DNA from: Sceloporus undulatus
Lineage: Eukaryota > Chordata > Lepidosauria > Squamata > Phrynosomatidae
Length of the DNA stretch: 64,000 nucleotides
Direction of reading: 5' to 3'
NCBI RefSeq assembly: GCF_019175285.1
Contig: NC_056524.1
Span: 169,606,662-169,670,661 of the forward strand
Shown: positions 1 to 51,710 of the stretch, one piece after another
Numbering within the stretch: the first letter of the stretch is position 1
Layout of the letters: each line of letters begins with the position of its first letter
Position numbers and translations under genes: made by a program
Notes under the pieces: generated by a model
The model's input: the letters and a program-made list of their open reading frames with translations, nothing else
Database searches by the model: none
Told to the model about the DNA's origin: nothing

Positions 1-479
1 AAGCATGATTAACTTAAATCCCACTGATTTCAGTAATCTATCCAAAGTATGAGTAGGGGCTCATCCAGACTATTGATTTGTGCCAATTTGTCCCACACTT
101 TTACATGTTGCTTCTTTTTGATACTTCCCCATCTAGACACACATTCACTCCCCCATTTTCTGCAACAAGTGGCAATGAGGGATGGGAAAGGAATAAACAG
201 ATTCCTTCTGCTCTTTCTGTTCTCATTTCAACCCTCAATTTAATTCCTATTTCCCCATCTTTCCTCATCCAAAATACATCCTTTTAATGTTTTTATTTAA
301 AAAAAATGCTCTCTCAGTGCTAAAGCAGTGAGGTGTGTGAGAGGGAGAGATTGAGAGAAAGAGAGAGCATGCACCAGACAGAAGCCTGATCTTTCCTAAT
401 GCAAGACACCACCACTTTATCAATATGGCTCTGTCTTTGTGGGTATCTGCCTTCAAATTGCCTGTTGACCCTTTGAAAT

Positions 480-552
480 TTCATAGGTTTCTATAGTTGA
501 TCCTATGAATTTTCATAGGTTTCTATAGTTGATCCTATGAATTTTCATAGGT
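480..552 (+). repeat. 32-base tandem repeat, about 2.3 copies
   Basis: The unit TTTCATAGGTTTCTATAGTT plus GATCCTATGAAT repeats twice in full and then begins a third time. It abuts the 3' part of a 5S-headed SINE (minus strand, 552-720) and seems to be an expansion of that SINE's CCTATGAAAT tail. Confidence 0.8.
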
Positions 553-722
553 TTCCTAAGGCAAGGAATACTCAAAGGTGGTTTTGTCGGTTCCTTCCTC
601 TGAAATATAGCCTACAGCACCTGGTATTCCTTGGCAGTCTCCAATCCAAGCATTAACAAGAGCTGACTTTGCTTAGCTTCCAAGATCAGATGGGATCTGG
701 TGCCTTTAGGGTATTGGGCCAG
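553..722 (-). repeat. SINE with 5S rRNA-derived head, copy 1
   Basis: On the minus strand, 720-606 follows the 5S rRNA gene closely: GATCTTGGAAGCTAAGC matches the internal control region, then CTTGGATTGGAGACTGCC and ACCAGGTGCTGTAGGC, the end of 5S. A non-5S body and CCTATGAAA tail follow. Divergence and the missing 5' end rule out a working 5S gene. Confidence 0.8.
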
Positions 723-725
723 AAT

Positions 726-870
726 ATAGCAATAGCAAATACATTTCTATACTGCTTATCAGTGTACTAACACTCCCTGAGCAGTTTACAGTGTGTAAAC
801 CAATTGCCCCTGACAAGCTGGGTACTCATTTTACCAACCTATGAAAGGATGGAAGGTGGAGTGGAGCTTT
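726..870 (-). repeat. squamate SINE fragment
   Basis: The reverse complement reads AAAATGAGTACCCAGCTTGT and then GTAAACTGCTCAGGGAGTG, the same body as the SINE at 34308-34530 on the plus strand. It adjoins the 5S-headed SINE, so two SINEs have landed side by side. Confidence 0.65.
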
Positions 871-2027
871 AACGGAGAGTTAAAGACAATTAAAAACATT
901 AAAAGGTGCAAGATTGAGAAAGGGAGGTGAAAGTACAGTTATTATTGTTAATGAATTCTCAGGGTGATTATTGGCTTTGTGGTGGGGAACAGAGGTTTGA
1001 TCTTTTTCAGTATCACTAAAAACCTAGACAGAGTTTTAAAAAATTAAAAACATTGAAAGGAAACATTTTGCAGGGGATCGGGAGAAGGGAAATAGGGTAG
1101 AAGACAGAAATATCCTGATAATAGTGCAAAAAATGTTATTTCTATATCAGACAATTCCAATTATAAGTAATGAAAAACCATTTGGAGAGTGGCAAAAGGA
1201 TGTTTCAAAGTTTTTTTGGTAAGACAAAAACAAAACAAAACAAAACAAAAAACAAAACAAAATAAAAAACCCAAAAACCCTGAGAGTTAGAATGATAACT
1301 GAAAGATGATAAAGGAAAAGGAGGTATTTCCCAACCTTAAACTATATTACCATATTTATTTATTTATTATATTTATTTGTATCCCGCTCTTTTCCCAGGA
1401 CTAGGACTCAGAGTGGCTTCACAGAATTAAAAACAGTACATTTAATTGATTTGATGTGGGTCAAGGAATGAGTGACTTTAGAAAACAATAGGCTATTAAC
1501 ATCAGAGGGGAATGGATTAAGATATGGATTTTATGGAAAAGACAAAGTTAAGAAGGAACGCACTGATCCTTATATAAGATGAGCATTACTAATAGTACGG
1601 AAAAATATATGATGAAATTATGCTCTAAAATCCCTTTTTTAGTCAAGATCCATAAAAATGGATATAATATAAAGATATATTGGTAATAAGGCTGGGGAAA
1701 CAGAGGTTCAAAACTCAAGAAGAACTTAAGCAGGATGGTATAAATCACCATTGGTATCTCTATAGACAACTGAGAGGGATATATAGGATGGGCACTCAAA
1801 TTGAAGTCATTGAACTAAAGAAATCGGAATGGGATAAGATAACAGATGCTGGTAATAAGAATATGATTTTGAAATTGTACAAACTATTGTTAAAATGGGA
1901 TACTGAAAAAGTTATAAAAACATGTATGATAAAATGGGCCCAGAATATAGGTAAAATAATAAACTGTTAGATTGGTGGGAGAAAATGTGGAACAAGAGAA
2001 TGAAATATATGCACTGTAAGACCTAAA

Positions 2028-2358
2028 AGGGATGTGGTGGGTTAGTGGTTAAGATGACAATTGTAAGATCAGAAGTTTGGCAGTTTGAGGCCTGAGTGCT
2101 GCATGATGAGGTGAGCTCTTGTCAATAGTCCTAGCTACTGCCAACCTAGCAGTTCGAAAGCATGCAAATGCAAGTAGATAAATAGGCACCACTTCAGTGG
2201 GAAGGTAACAGTGTTCAGTGCAGTCATGATGGCCACATGACCACCAGAGCAGTCCTCAGACAACGCTGGCTCTTTGGCTTAGAAACGGAGCTGAGAACTG
2301 CTCCCTACAGTCAGTTACAACTAGACAGTCATGTCAAGGGACTACCTTTACCTTTAAG
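2028..2358 (+). repeat. squamate-type SINE with tRNA-like head
   Basis: Begins GGTTAGTGGTTAAGATG, resembling a tRNA A box, followed by a weak B-box-like stretch, a body containing ATGGCCACATGACCACC, and an end GGGACTACCTTTACCTTT. This organisation is typical of abundant squamate SINEs. It sits inside the L1 fragment and is therefore younger than it. Confidence 0.7.
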
Positions 2359-2377
2359 ACCCTAAAAAAGTAATCAT

Positions 2378-2611
2378 GGCCCCATACAGACAGGCCAAAA
2401 TAAAGCTGCTTTGGGTCACTTTGGAGGTATGCTGTTTAAATGATGCATGCATCCTAAGAGGCCGGAAGCTGTGCCAAAGCCACAATCCAGTCCTAAGGAC
2501 TGGAGCACAGCTTTGGTGCAGCTTCTGGCCTCTTAGGACGCATGCATCATTTAAACAGCATACCTCCAAAGTGACCCCAAGCAACTTTATTTGGTTTATC
2601 TGTATGGGGCC
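2378..2611. mobile_element. palindromic DNA-transposon derivative (MITE), copy 1
   Basis: The two halves are near-perfect inverted copies: GGCCCCATACAGAC at the left against GTATGGGGCC at the right, with CAAAATAAAGCTGCTTTGGG and ATGCATCATTTAAACAGC-type inner blocks mirrored. It encodes no protein; open frames across it are by-products of the palindrome. Two further copies lie in TSPAN15 introns (23042-23244 and 24306-24540). Confidence 0.8.
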
Positions 2612-3484
2612 ATGTTTCTTAATGGCTTCTATCACCACATAGAATTGCCAAAATGTATAAAGTGTGAGAAGCAATTGTTGGAAATGCACCCGGAACTTTA
2701 TCAGTGGTGGACATACTGAAGCTAAAAATATGTGTATCAATGTAAAAGTAATTAATAGAAGAATTAAAGATAGATATCCTAAACCAGAGGTTATAATGAT
2801 TATAAGACAGGAAAAACCGATGGTAGGCTTTTTTTTACTAGCGAGAAGCAGAATAGCTGTGGAAAAATAGAGATTCGACTTTGAGAATGATTAACGGGGA
2901 AAAAAGAGATGATGGAGTTAGAAAAATTGACATACTGGTTGAAGGACAAACCATGAAAAATCTTGGAAAAAGACAGAGATATAAGATTAACTACATAAAA
3001 AAAACTTTAGAGGGACATGGCAATTGAGCTTTAGGAAAATAAAGAATAAAAGATCTAGAAGAAAGGAATTTATATTAGGGGAAGAAAAATACAAGTCACA
3101 GTGAAATAAATAGAAATATTTGTATGGAGAGGTGCAAAATATGGATGAATGTAAAGAGAGATAGGTATGAACAACAAAAAGTATGCTATAACAATTCAAA
3201 AGTTAATAAACATTTTATAAATGTGTATAGGTAAAGCATATATTTGAAATTGATCATAGAACTGAATGTTCAATAATGAGATTAGACATACAAAGTGTAT
3301 CAAAAGCAAAAACTGTTAGGAAGGACGTTATATTGGTACAGATTCTATGTTATGTGTATGTTATATTATGTTTTCATACAATTGTGGTGTTGTAATGTGA
3401 TGTTTATATGTGTTTTTATTAATAATTGTGTTATGTAGATAATTGATAAACAGAATAAGAAAAGAAACATCCTGAAAACAGAGA

Positions 3485-5089
3485 GGGTTAAGGGTTTGGA
3501 CGATTGTCAGAATCAATATGATGACCAAATACTATTGACTCTTGTACAGTATTTGGGGCAGGAATAAAATACTGAATATTGCAGGAGAGCCATCTTGAAA
3601 CAGCATATGGCTGTCTGAGGATTATTCAGATCTTGAAATAAAGTAGAAAATACAGCAACAAATATGACTACTTCTCACCATATTTTCCATGATAGGTGGA
3701 ACTCTAAGTCTGGATACAACCCATTTTAAAATGTAAAATAATAGTTTAAAGGAAAATAAATTTAAAGATGAAGAAGAGAGGTAGTCTCCTCCCTGCAAAC
3801 TATTCTTTCCCTCAGATGTACAAGCATGAACCTGGGTGTTATTTATTGTTACACTGATATACAGGATAAAGTCTATTAAATTGTTGTTGAGATTTCCCAG
3901 TCTCACTTAAGAGGTGCTTGAAACTGTGGATGAATTCCAAAATATATTTGTGTTGAAGAGCGTTAAAGGATTGTCATCTCAGAACTTATTCATGTAAGCA
4001 ACTTTTTAATGGATAAACAAATTTAAGTATACGACACTTAAATTTTAATGTCCACAGTAAGGCAAATAGTGATGGAAACTATCTTTAAGCTTTTTGCATA
4101 CAGGACTCAGAGCTGCACAAGAGAAAGAAAAGACCAGAAATGCCGGACATTCTGTGTGTGGCCAAAGACAAGACCTCATTAGATCCAACTTTATCGAATG
4201 AATATTCCATCTAATCCTATGTTTAATTATTTTAAATTACTCCATCGTATCTCAAAGAGTCTCCTGACAAGCTGAATTTGTGCAGTTACATTCTTTGCGG
4301 AGGGAGTTTCACAGCTTGAGAGCCCTTGAGGCTCCAGAAGACGGATAAATATTTATACAAAAGGGTATGTATGAAAGAGATGTGTTACGTTTTACTGTTA
4401 GATCCTTATAAGGGGATGAACTCCTCTTTCGCGCGCATAAAGATTCTGATCTGCTCTTAGACGAAAACACACTGAAAGGTCACATGTAGGAAGTCTAATA
4501 GCATTCCAGACAAATCACTAAAATTTTACACAGTGGAAAAAAGTATTAAAAAGCAGCAGAAATTTAGCTAGTGACCCTGTAGTATCTCAATACTATTTAT
4601 AAGCTACAACATGTAGAAAATTCATATTCAACACAGGTGGCTTTAGAAAACAACCAACACACCGTTGCATGAGATCTTGAAATAAAAAGATTGAAATGTC
4701 TTAATTGCAAACGCTCATGCATTTCCACAGCTTCTGTTAACATGAGTCGTTTGCCCTCAATCCCTTCATTCATCTCCTTGTTTGTTGGCAAGTAGGCAAG
4801 AACAAATCCAGCAGTTGTTGGCCGTGTCAATGAGCTATTCTCCCAGAAGAAAATAGCTTTCTTGTTCAGGGTTTGCAAGCGATGGGTTCCTCTTTCTCAT
4901 CTAGGTTAATACCAACCATATATTCTCTCCATGTTTGCTAATTAATGCCCACATAATAATTCACATTCTTTTTAAAAATGGTGTAGCCTGAAGCAGTTTC
5001 TGTGGCATAGGTATTTTGAATTCATTATCATTAATGTTATTGTCACTATTACTACTATTGTTGCTCCTATTATTATTATTATTATTATT
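3485..5089. other. intergenic, no known gene; one odd open frame
   Basis: No repeat family is recognised here apart from an ATT microsatellite at about 5068-5090. A minus-strand frame at 4878-4597 has a protein-like composition (TTAGFVLAYLPTNKEMNEGI, then EGKRLMLTEAVEMHERLQL) but I do not recognise it. It has no obvious splice context. It could be a chance frame, an old retrocopy or part of a transposon. Confidence 0.35.
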
Positions 5090-5408
5090 GGTTGCATCCC
5101 CTTATCCTGCTTGGGACCAGAAGCATTTTGGATCCCCCCCCCCAGATTTTGGAATATTTGCATTATACATCATGAGATATCATGGACATGGGACCCAAAT
5201 CTAAACACAAAATTCATTTACGTTTCATATACCGCTTATACACATAGGCTGAAGGTAATTTTACACACAATATTTTAATAATTTTGTGAATGAAACAAAA
5301 TTTTGTGTGCAATGAACCATCAGAAAGCAAATGCACCACTATCTCAGCCACCCATGAAAATTGTTTTGGATTTTGGAGCATTTTGGAATTCAGATAAGGG
5401 AGTCTCAA
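5090..5408. mobile_element. non-autonomous Tc1/mariner/pogo-type element, copy 1
   Basis: Shares its body with copies at 21042-21393 and 53498-53825: GACATGGGACCCAAATCTAA, CACATAGGCTGAAGGTAATTT and an end with TTCAGATAAGGGAGTCTC. The complete copies carry terminal repeats of the form ACAGGTTGAG...GGATAAGGGA and a TA at each end. This copy has lost its left terminus. Confidence 0.7.
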
Positions 5409-7767
5409 AACTGAATTATTACACATTTCATTGTGTACTGTAAACAGAATCAGAATTATAACACAGGCTATAACCCTGGAGCAGATGTATGCTAAAATTG
5501 AATAAACCTTTGACCTGAGAGGTTTTTGTCCTATTGGATTCCAGAATCTAGACAGTTGTTCTACTGTGTTTCTTAAGTAATAAACTGAAGAGCAGAGGAC
5601 AGTGTACTATTACAAGACTTCGCAACATTGCAATAACAGTAAGTATCTGTTTCTTAACGTATTTATTTGAAGAACCACATCACTTACACCTTCCAGTAGG
5701 TGTATGGGATACCACTGTAATGACATTCCTATAATGAATGACATGCCATCTCAGTTGCATTTTGGAGCAGAGATAAAAATGTGGCATTTTGGCAATGGTG
5801 CAAATATTTTGAACACTTGTTCTTATTGCCCTGAAAAAAAGTCTCAAAATGTATTCAGACTATTTCATCTACATATAAAATGTGTCATCCATCTTTGCCC
5901 TTACCAGTCACTTGGGGCCAGCCCTATAATTAATCAGAGCGAGGCCTGTGATACAAGCGTTGCATTTCCGCTGTCATTAAAGGGCTGGAAATGTAATTTA
6001 CTTTGTTATTAATGGCTGGAATCATGTATCAGCTTATATAACTAAGTACTGTGCTCTGATTGTTGGCAGAGCAGCCTTCTTTCTCTGCATGCAGCTGATG
6101 ACTGACTGGTAAAGTAGGTTGAGGGGGAGTTACCATTGTAGAAAATCATGGCTACAGAACAGTTACTACGTAGTCACAATTTTGACATGATAGTGACAAT
6201 AATGTCAAAATGAGAGGTCCATTCTGCTGATGATCAGAGCATGGTTGAATGATGTTTTCATCAGTTTTGGAGGGGTTGAACTAGGAGAAGTTATTTAGTT
6301 AAGTATGAGCTGATACAATCTTCTGGTCATTGTAAGTACATATGTTTTACTACCAGGGATGGGGTGAAATGCATGTCATGTTCTCGGTTACATATGACAA
6401 AATAATTTGGTAAGATATGCACCTTGACTTGAGCTGAATGGTGCAGGCCCAATAGACCCTCTAAAATAATCCTGGTCTGAGTTTTGATATACTTTTATTA
6501 TTGCCATACACAGGAGTTGTGCTTGAACACCTTGCTGGTTCAGCCACTCCTAGCATTAATACTGTACCTACAATTCAGTTGGAGAGCCCAGTCTAAATTT
6601 ACCACACATGGTTATTTGTGGTAACAATTCTGTGGAATTAAGGAGTGGCTGTGGGGTAAGAATGAAAAGCTGTGTTTTTGTTCCTTTGACTGTTTGGAGG
6701 GGAGGATGCCTTAGGAAAATATCTATTTTGCTTATGATGTTTCCTCATGCTCCACACATATTTGTTCAACCATGAATGACATCGTACAGGGGTACTTTTG
6801 TCTTGTGCAATATATACTTCCATGCATACAACTTAACCTTAAATTAAAACATGCATAGTTGTGGTGTAAATTTATAGGTGGCAAAGACATCCCATTGCAA
6901 AGATTAAAAATTGTTATGCCTCCCTAAAATATAAGCTCTGCATTCATTCATTCATTCAGTAAATGTGAATAAAGAAATTGAATTTATCACTGACTATTCC
7001 CAGAACTGATGTAGCCCAGTTTAATTCATGATTATTCAGAATTAAATCCCACTGAAACCAGATATATGTACATAAGAACATAGGTATACATAGGTGTAGC
7101 ACAAACCTAGATGTACTGTTCACTGACGGTTATTCCTAAACAAAGGTTTCTAGTCTTAAATGTTTTGACAATTGGGGTATTTTTAAATTTCAACAATACT
7201 CTTTCCTCTAAGCCCTTGGAGTGGGAAGCCTAGTGTCAATGAAATAAATATACTTCTTAAAATAAATACAAATATATATGTAACGTAAGATAGGAAACAT
7301 AGGAGAGCCTTTCCTTCAACACACTTCATGCTGCTCATTTTATTTTTCCTCTTCAATTTTACACATTGCAAAAAAAAATTTTTTAAAAAAATAATGCACG
7401 AACTGTTTCCTTTTTTAGCACCAGAAAAAGTGATTTCTCTAACAGGTGCAGCCCAATCCTATGCATATTTACAGAGCATGACTTTCAGTGGGTTTTCTTT
7501 CCAAGTAAGGCAGCAATCCTAATCGTATCTATCTGGAGGCTTGTTGTATCAGAGCAAAACTGAACAGTAGAAGTAGCTGATAAGGCAAACTCCAAAAACC
7601 ATCTCTGGGAGACCGCCAAGGACCAAGGAGCCAAACTTTCACTTCCTCAGACAAGATGTGACCACTCTAAATAAAAGATAGTCGTCTCTACACTTTTGCA
7701 GCTTTGACTTTTGCGGATCTGATTTTTCACTGATTTTATTAATATATTCTCTCTATGAATATCTAGG
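5409..7767. other. intergenic, nothing assigned
   Basis: AT-rich sequence with no gene or repeat that I can name. The stretch around 5880-6110 is less simple in composition than its surroundings and might be a conserved non-coding element, but this cannot be judged from one sequence. Confidence 0.3.
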
Positions 7768-7955
7768 TCCTCCAGCGCAACTCTATGATCAACTTGAACC
7801 AAAAGTTGCACTGAAAGACCCAAAGATTCCTAGAGGGAGCACTCCATTAGGTCTTTGTAGCTCCTGCAGTGCAATTCTGTGGTCAATGTCTGGCAGATGT
7901 TGACCAAAGAGTTGCACTGGAGGACCTAGAGATTCCTAGAGAGGTGTTCTCTCTC
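7768..7955. repeat. diverged inverted repeat
   Basis: GTCCTCCAGCGCAACTCT at about 7768-7785 is mirrored by AGAGTTGCACTGGAGGAC at about 7909-7926, with further half-matches between (AGTTGCACTGAAAGACC). This is the form of an old palindromic DNA element of unknown family. Confidence 0.6.
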
Positions 7956-8149
7956 AAGTAAAAACATAACAGGAGTTTATGACACAGGAGGCAAAGGACC
8001 TAAATTTCATGTATTTAGCTGTCAATGAACCATATGACAGGCCTGGACTGGCCTTTTTAGTCACCAACGCACTTGTACAAAGCGCAGGATGAGTCCTTCC
8101 TGAATCTTCATTCGCGAAGCAAAGCCAGAGAGAGAGAGAGAGAGAGATA

Positions 8150-8810
8150 TTTATATTAGCGTTCTTTTACCTTTTATTTGGTCATGGCCCAAATTTTGTG
8201 GCACCTTGTCCTCCTTTGAGGTGACGAGAACATCTGTTCACCCAGCGTCTAGTTCTTTCATGGCTCAGTATATACAGCTGCCCCTCTTTTCGGTATATAT
8301 AATATAGCTGTAAATAAACCATATGACATGAATTTGAATTTATATTAATGTTTTTTTGCTTTGAACTGGTCACGTCCCTACCTAACCCCCTCCATTTTGT
8401 GGTGCCTGGTCCTTCTTTGTGGGGATGACCAGAGGGTCCTCCTTTCTGTCCTACACTTCAGCCTTTTGAGCCAGAGGCCTGAATGTACATCTCTGGGAGA
8501 GTTTCTAGTTTTGGGTTTGGTCCGGTGCCTCCATTTTGTGGGGCCTTGTCCTCCTTTGAGGTGAGGAGAACATCTGGTCATCCTGTGTCTGGTTGTTTCA
8601 TGTCTCAGTATATATAATATAATACAATATAATATAGATATATATACCATATGACATGAATTTACATTTATAGTAGTGTTTTTAGCTTTTACTTGGTCAT
8701 GTCCCTACCTAAGGTCCTTCATTTTGTGGTGCCTAGTCCTCCTTTGAGGCGAGGAGAATATCTGATCACTTTGTGTCTAGTTCTTTCAAGGCTCAGTATA
8801 TCTCTCTCTA
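8150..8810 (+). repeat. degenerate tandem repeat upstream of TSPAN15
   Basis: At least three imperfect copies share CCATATGACATGAATTT, TTTAGCTTTTACTTGGTCATG, CATTTTGTGGTGCC, GTCCTCCTTTGAGG and AGGCTCAGTATATA. Copies start near 8150, 8325 and 8650; the middle one is longer. They lie within 1.2 kb upstream of the start codon. Confidence 0.7.
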
Positions 8811-8929
8811 TCTCTTCTTTTGTGGGGAGGACACCTGCCAGGGTGACCAGAGGGTCCTCCTTTCCCAGGGCATGTCTTCCATTCCAGCCTTGGGCCCAGG
8901 AGGAGGGGTGTCAAAGGGTCTCCCCCCCC

Positions 8930-48957
<40,028 letters not shown>

Positions 48958-50275
48958 TAGTCATTTGAAGAAAACTTGTGGATTACTATCCCTTTGCATT
49001 GTGCCTTCTGTGCTGTCCAGTGGTTACACTAATTGTGATCGGTAAACAGTAGTACTTAGGAAGCAAGCCTCTTAATTCATTCAGACTTGTGGACATAATT
49101 CATTCAGAATACCCTACTCTGGGCATTGTCTGTTATTGTATCACTGGATCTATCTGGAAATGTGTTGTCTCTTGTGATATCTAAATGGTGACATTCTGTG
49201 ACATACCTACTTTTAAACAGTAAACAATGTAGCTAATCCAGGAGGAAAAATGTTATTTAACTAATATATAATTACAGTAGACAAACTGCATACAAAGACT
49301 GTCGAGCTTACTGCTAAATGACATTGCCACTAACAGAAAAAGTCCCCCTTGTTCTCCAGTATTTTCAGAACATGGTAAGTTAGCTATGCAGGGAGCACAT
49401 AGACATGGGTGTGGGGAGACAGACAACGCAATAGATCCCCTACAGAAGTTCCTACAGCTATACATCTCAGCATGCCTTGTAACTGGGAATTCACTATCCT
49501 GTTCTCCAGGTCCTCTAAAATGCCTGTGTGCAGAAAGCTGTGATATTTCAAAGGTATGATACAGAGTAGAAAACATTTTAAGTATATCTCTTGGTGCAGG
49601 CTCTTGGCCCTTATTTGCTAGCACTGTCAAAGCATACCTGAGCTTTACTGGTTGGCTGAACTTGTTTTTAAAAATGTAAGTTTGATGCAGATTGCATTAT
49701 TTATTTATATTCTTTTGGGTCTTTGGCCTCACCATTAGGCCAATTCATAATGAAAATGCAGGTCATGACTAAACTATGTGGGAATGTTCAAATGCAAATT
49801 CTTGTGTGGAAGCTTGTGTTAATTAATACTTAACATTGTAATTTCAGACGTTTCTCTGTACTGATCCAACCGATGAAGTATTCAATATATTTTATGTGAA
49901 TGATTTGCATTACTTGCGCAATCATGTTTTGTGCTGCTTCGGATGGCTACTGAAAACAATCTGGGGGCCTTCATGAGTTTTTTGTGCCTTTCAAGTAAGA
50001 ACCACTACAGATTCAAGTCATGACTGTTTACTTCAGTGACAGTGGTTTTAAAATTTCAGCTTATAATGTACATGCTTTTATGAAGAATATATTTGATATC
50101 CTTGATTAATTTGAATCCTGGAGGTGTTGTACAGTATTTTTCTTCTGCCTTTTCTTTATCGATTGGAGTTCTGGTGTGTACAGATAAGCCACTAAAATGG
50201 AATTGGTTTGTAAAGAAAATAATTATTTTGTAAAAACAAAAAATCCACCTTTCCCTTATACTGAATCTTTTTACT
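48958..50275 (+). other. probable TSPAN15 3' UTR
   Basis: About 1.3 kb of mostly unique-looking, AT-rich sequence after the last exon, with ATTTA-type motifs near 49698 and no recognisable repeat until a DNA-element fragment at about 50284. I saw no clear AATAAA; the variant AGTAAA occurs near 49218. The 3' end of the transcript therefore cannot be fixed. This is inference from position and composition. Confidence 0.4.
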
Positions 50276-50283
50276 ATTACAAA

Positions 50284-50415
50284 TACAGTTGTCCTCCATA
50301 TCCACAGATGCCACCTTCATGGCTTGAACATATTCATATTCATTATAATTCAAAAAATATATAAATCCAAGTATTTGCCATTTTTATAAGGGACACCACT
50401 TACCATGCCATTGTA
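50284..50415. repeat. family B pogo/mariner-type element, fragment
   Basis: TACAGTTGTCCTCCATATCC and ATTTGCCATTTTTATAAGGG, the left half of the family seen at 22158. Confidence 0.65.
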
Positions 50416-50790
50416 CCAAACTCCATGTATTTCCTCTTTTCTGTTGAAGTTGTCCAGGTGTTTGTGGATTTCAATGGCTTCCCTGTGCATCCTGACATGG
50501 TAATGGTTGGCATGGCCAGAATTTATGTTTTTCAAACAGTATTTTATTCCCAGCAGCAATGAGCACTAATCAAGCAGACACTCTCCTCTTTTGCAGACCC
50601 TCCTACCATGAGGCGGTCATTAGCACAGAACAATACACATGCAAATCACTCCTGCATTTCCAGGTCATACAGTATATATACCCAACTTCTTTCCAGCCAG
50701 CATTTTCTGAAGATGCCAGCCACAGATGCTGGCGAAACATCAGGAAGAAACTCTTCTTGAACATGGCCACATAGCCCCAAAAACTATGGA
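50416..50790. mobile_element. Penelope-like element fragments in opposite orientations
   Basis: The minus-strand frame at 50559-50416 includes HVRMHREAIEIHKHLDNFNR, a motif I associate with the endonuclease-side C-terminus of Penelope-like ORFs. On the plus strand the next 200 bases give FSEDASHRCWRNIRKK and LFLNMAT, the terminal block also seen at 11441 and 37285. Both pieces are short and the element is broken. Confidence 0.6.
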
Positions 50791-51383
50791 TGTGGCCATG
50801 AAGCCTTCAACTTCACAGTTTGTGTCTTATTTTTTCCAGTGTGTATACCTTGCTTGGATTGGTAGTTCTCTCTTCCCCCCAACTCCAGTATCCTTGTTCA
50901 TAATAATTTACTCCACCTTAAAAGACAAGAAGTATAATTCCATAATTGGACAACTAGAGAAGTTATGACTGTTGTCTTTGTTTAAAGATTCATCAGATAC
51001 CTTATAAAATCTCCCAAGGTAGAGAATGTAAAACTGCAAAATAGAACAAAACTACTTCAATTAACATTAAAACCAAATAGCACCATATATGCAGCAGCCC
51101 CTATAACTGAATTATAGGCGGACCTGTAGGAAGCAATTTGGTGTATATAACCAGAACAGAATTCACAAGCAGAGCGCTGCCATGAGAAGGCCTTCTCTCT
51201 CATGGCCACTGCTTAATGCCTCTCATGCGTCTTAAAATGCAGATAGGTTGGTATAGGGGAGAGTGATCCTTCATGTAACTTGGTCCCAAATATTAAGGGC
51301 TTTAAAGACCAATACAGCACTTTAGGTTGGTCTGGAAGTAGACTGGACCAGGATAACTGATGTGAATTCTATCATTTACCAGT

Positions 51384-51710
51384 ATTTGTGGGATTGCATT
51401 TGTACCAGCAGACATTTCTGATCCATCTATAGATGCAGTGCTACTAAAGCATGTTGTAATAGTACAGCCAGGATATCACTAGAGCATGTAGGAGGAAGTA
51501 AGGTTCATCTGCTGTAGACAGGACCATAGCTGACATATTGAAATATGTACTAAAACCACTCCTGGGCACAACTGTCATCTCAGTTTCCCAGAAGACCTAA
51601 CTATGGTACTGTGTCCTTCAGAGCCACTGCAAGCCACATCTAGGATTGGCTAAAAGCCTCCATCAAGAAATAAGAGTGCCCATCTTGTCACAATTAAGTT
51701 TCAGCTTGTT
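51384..51710 (+). repeat. direct repeat, first copy
   Basis: From ATTTGTGGGATTGCATTTG to AAGTTTCAGCTTGTT. It matches 52372-52705 almost base for base along its whole length. Differences are mostly one- to two-base insertions or deletions. Function unknown; not coding. Confidence 0.95.

Larger units (their letters stand above)
1040..3480 (+). mobile_element. L1-type LINE fragment with nested insertions
   Basis: Translated pieces match the late part of L1 ORF2: KMLFLYQTIPIISNEKPF near 1133-1190, then SEWDKITDAGNKNMILKLYK and IKWAQNIGK in an open frame at 1680-1970, and CWKC near 2667. The tail after 2750 is A-rich and coding-poor. A SINE (2028-2358) and a palindromic element (2378-2611) interrupt it. 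The copy is truncated at its 5' end and its frame is broken. Confidence 0.75.

Noticed and set aside
480-552. CRISPR-like repeat array
   Set aside because: Directly adjoining copies without spacers, in an animal genome; it is a short tandem repeat.
606-720. Functional 5S rRNA gene
   Set aside because: Minus-strand similarity to 5S is clear but the 5' end is missing, many positions differ and a SINE body follows. It is a 5S-derived SINE.
2354-2740. 128-codon minus-strand frame
   Set aside because: It is the translation of a palindromic element; its peptide repeats itself in mirror form (CLNDACVLRG and FKQHTSKV on both strands).
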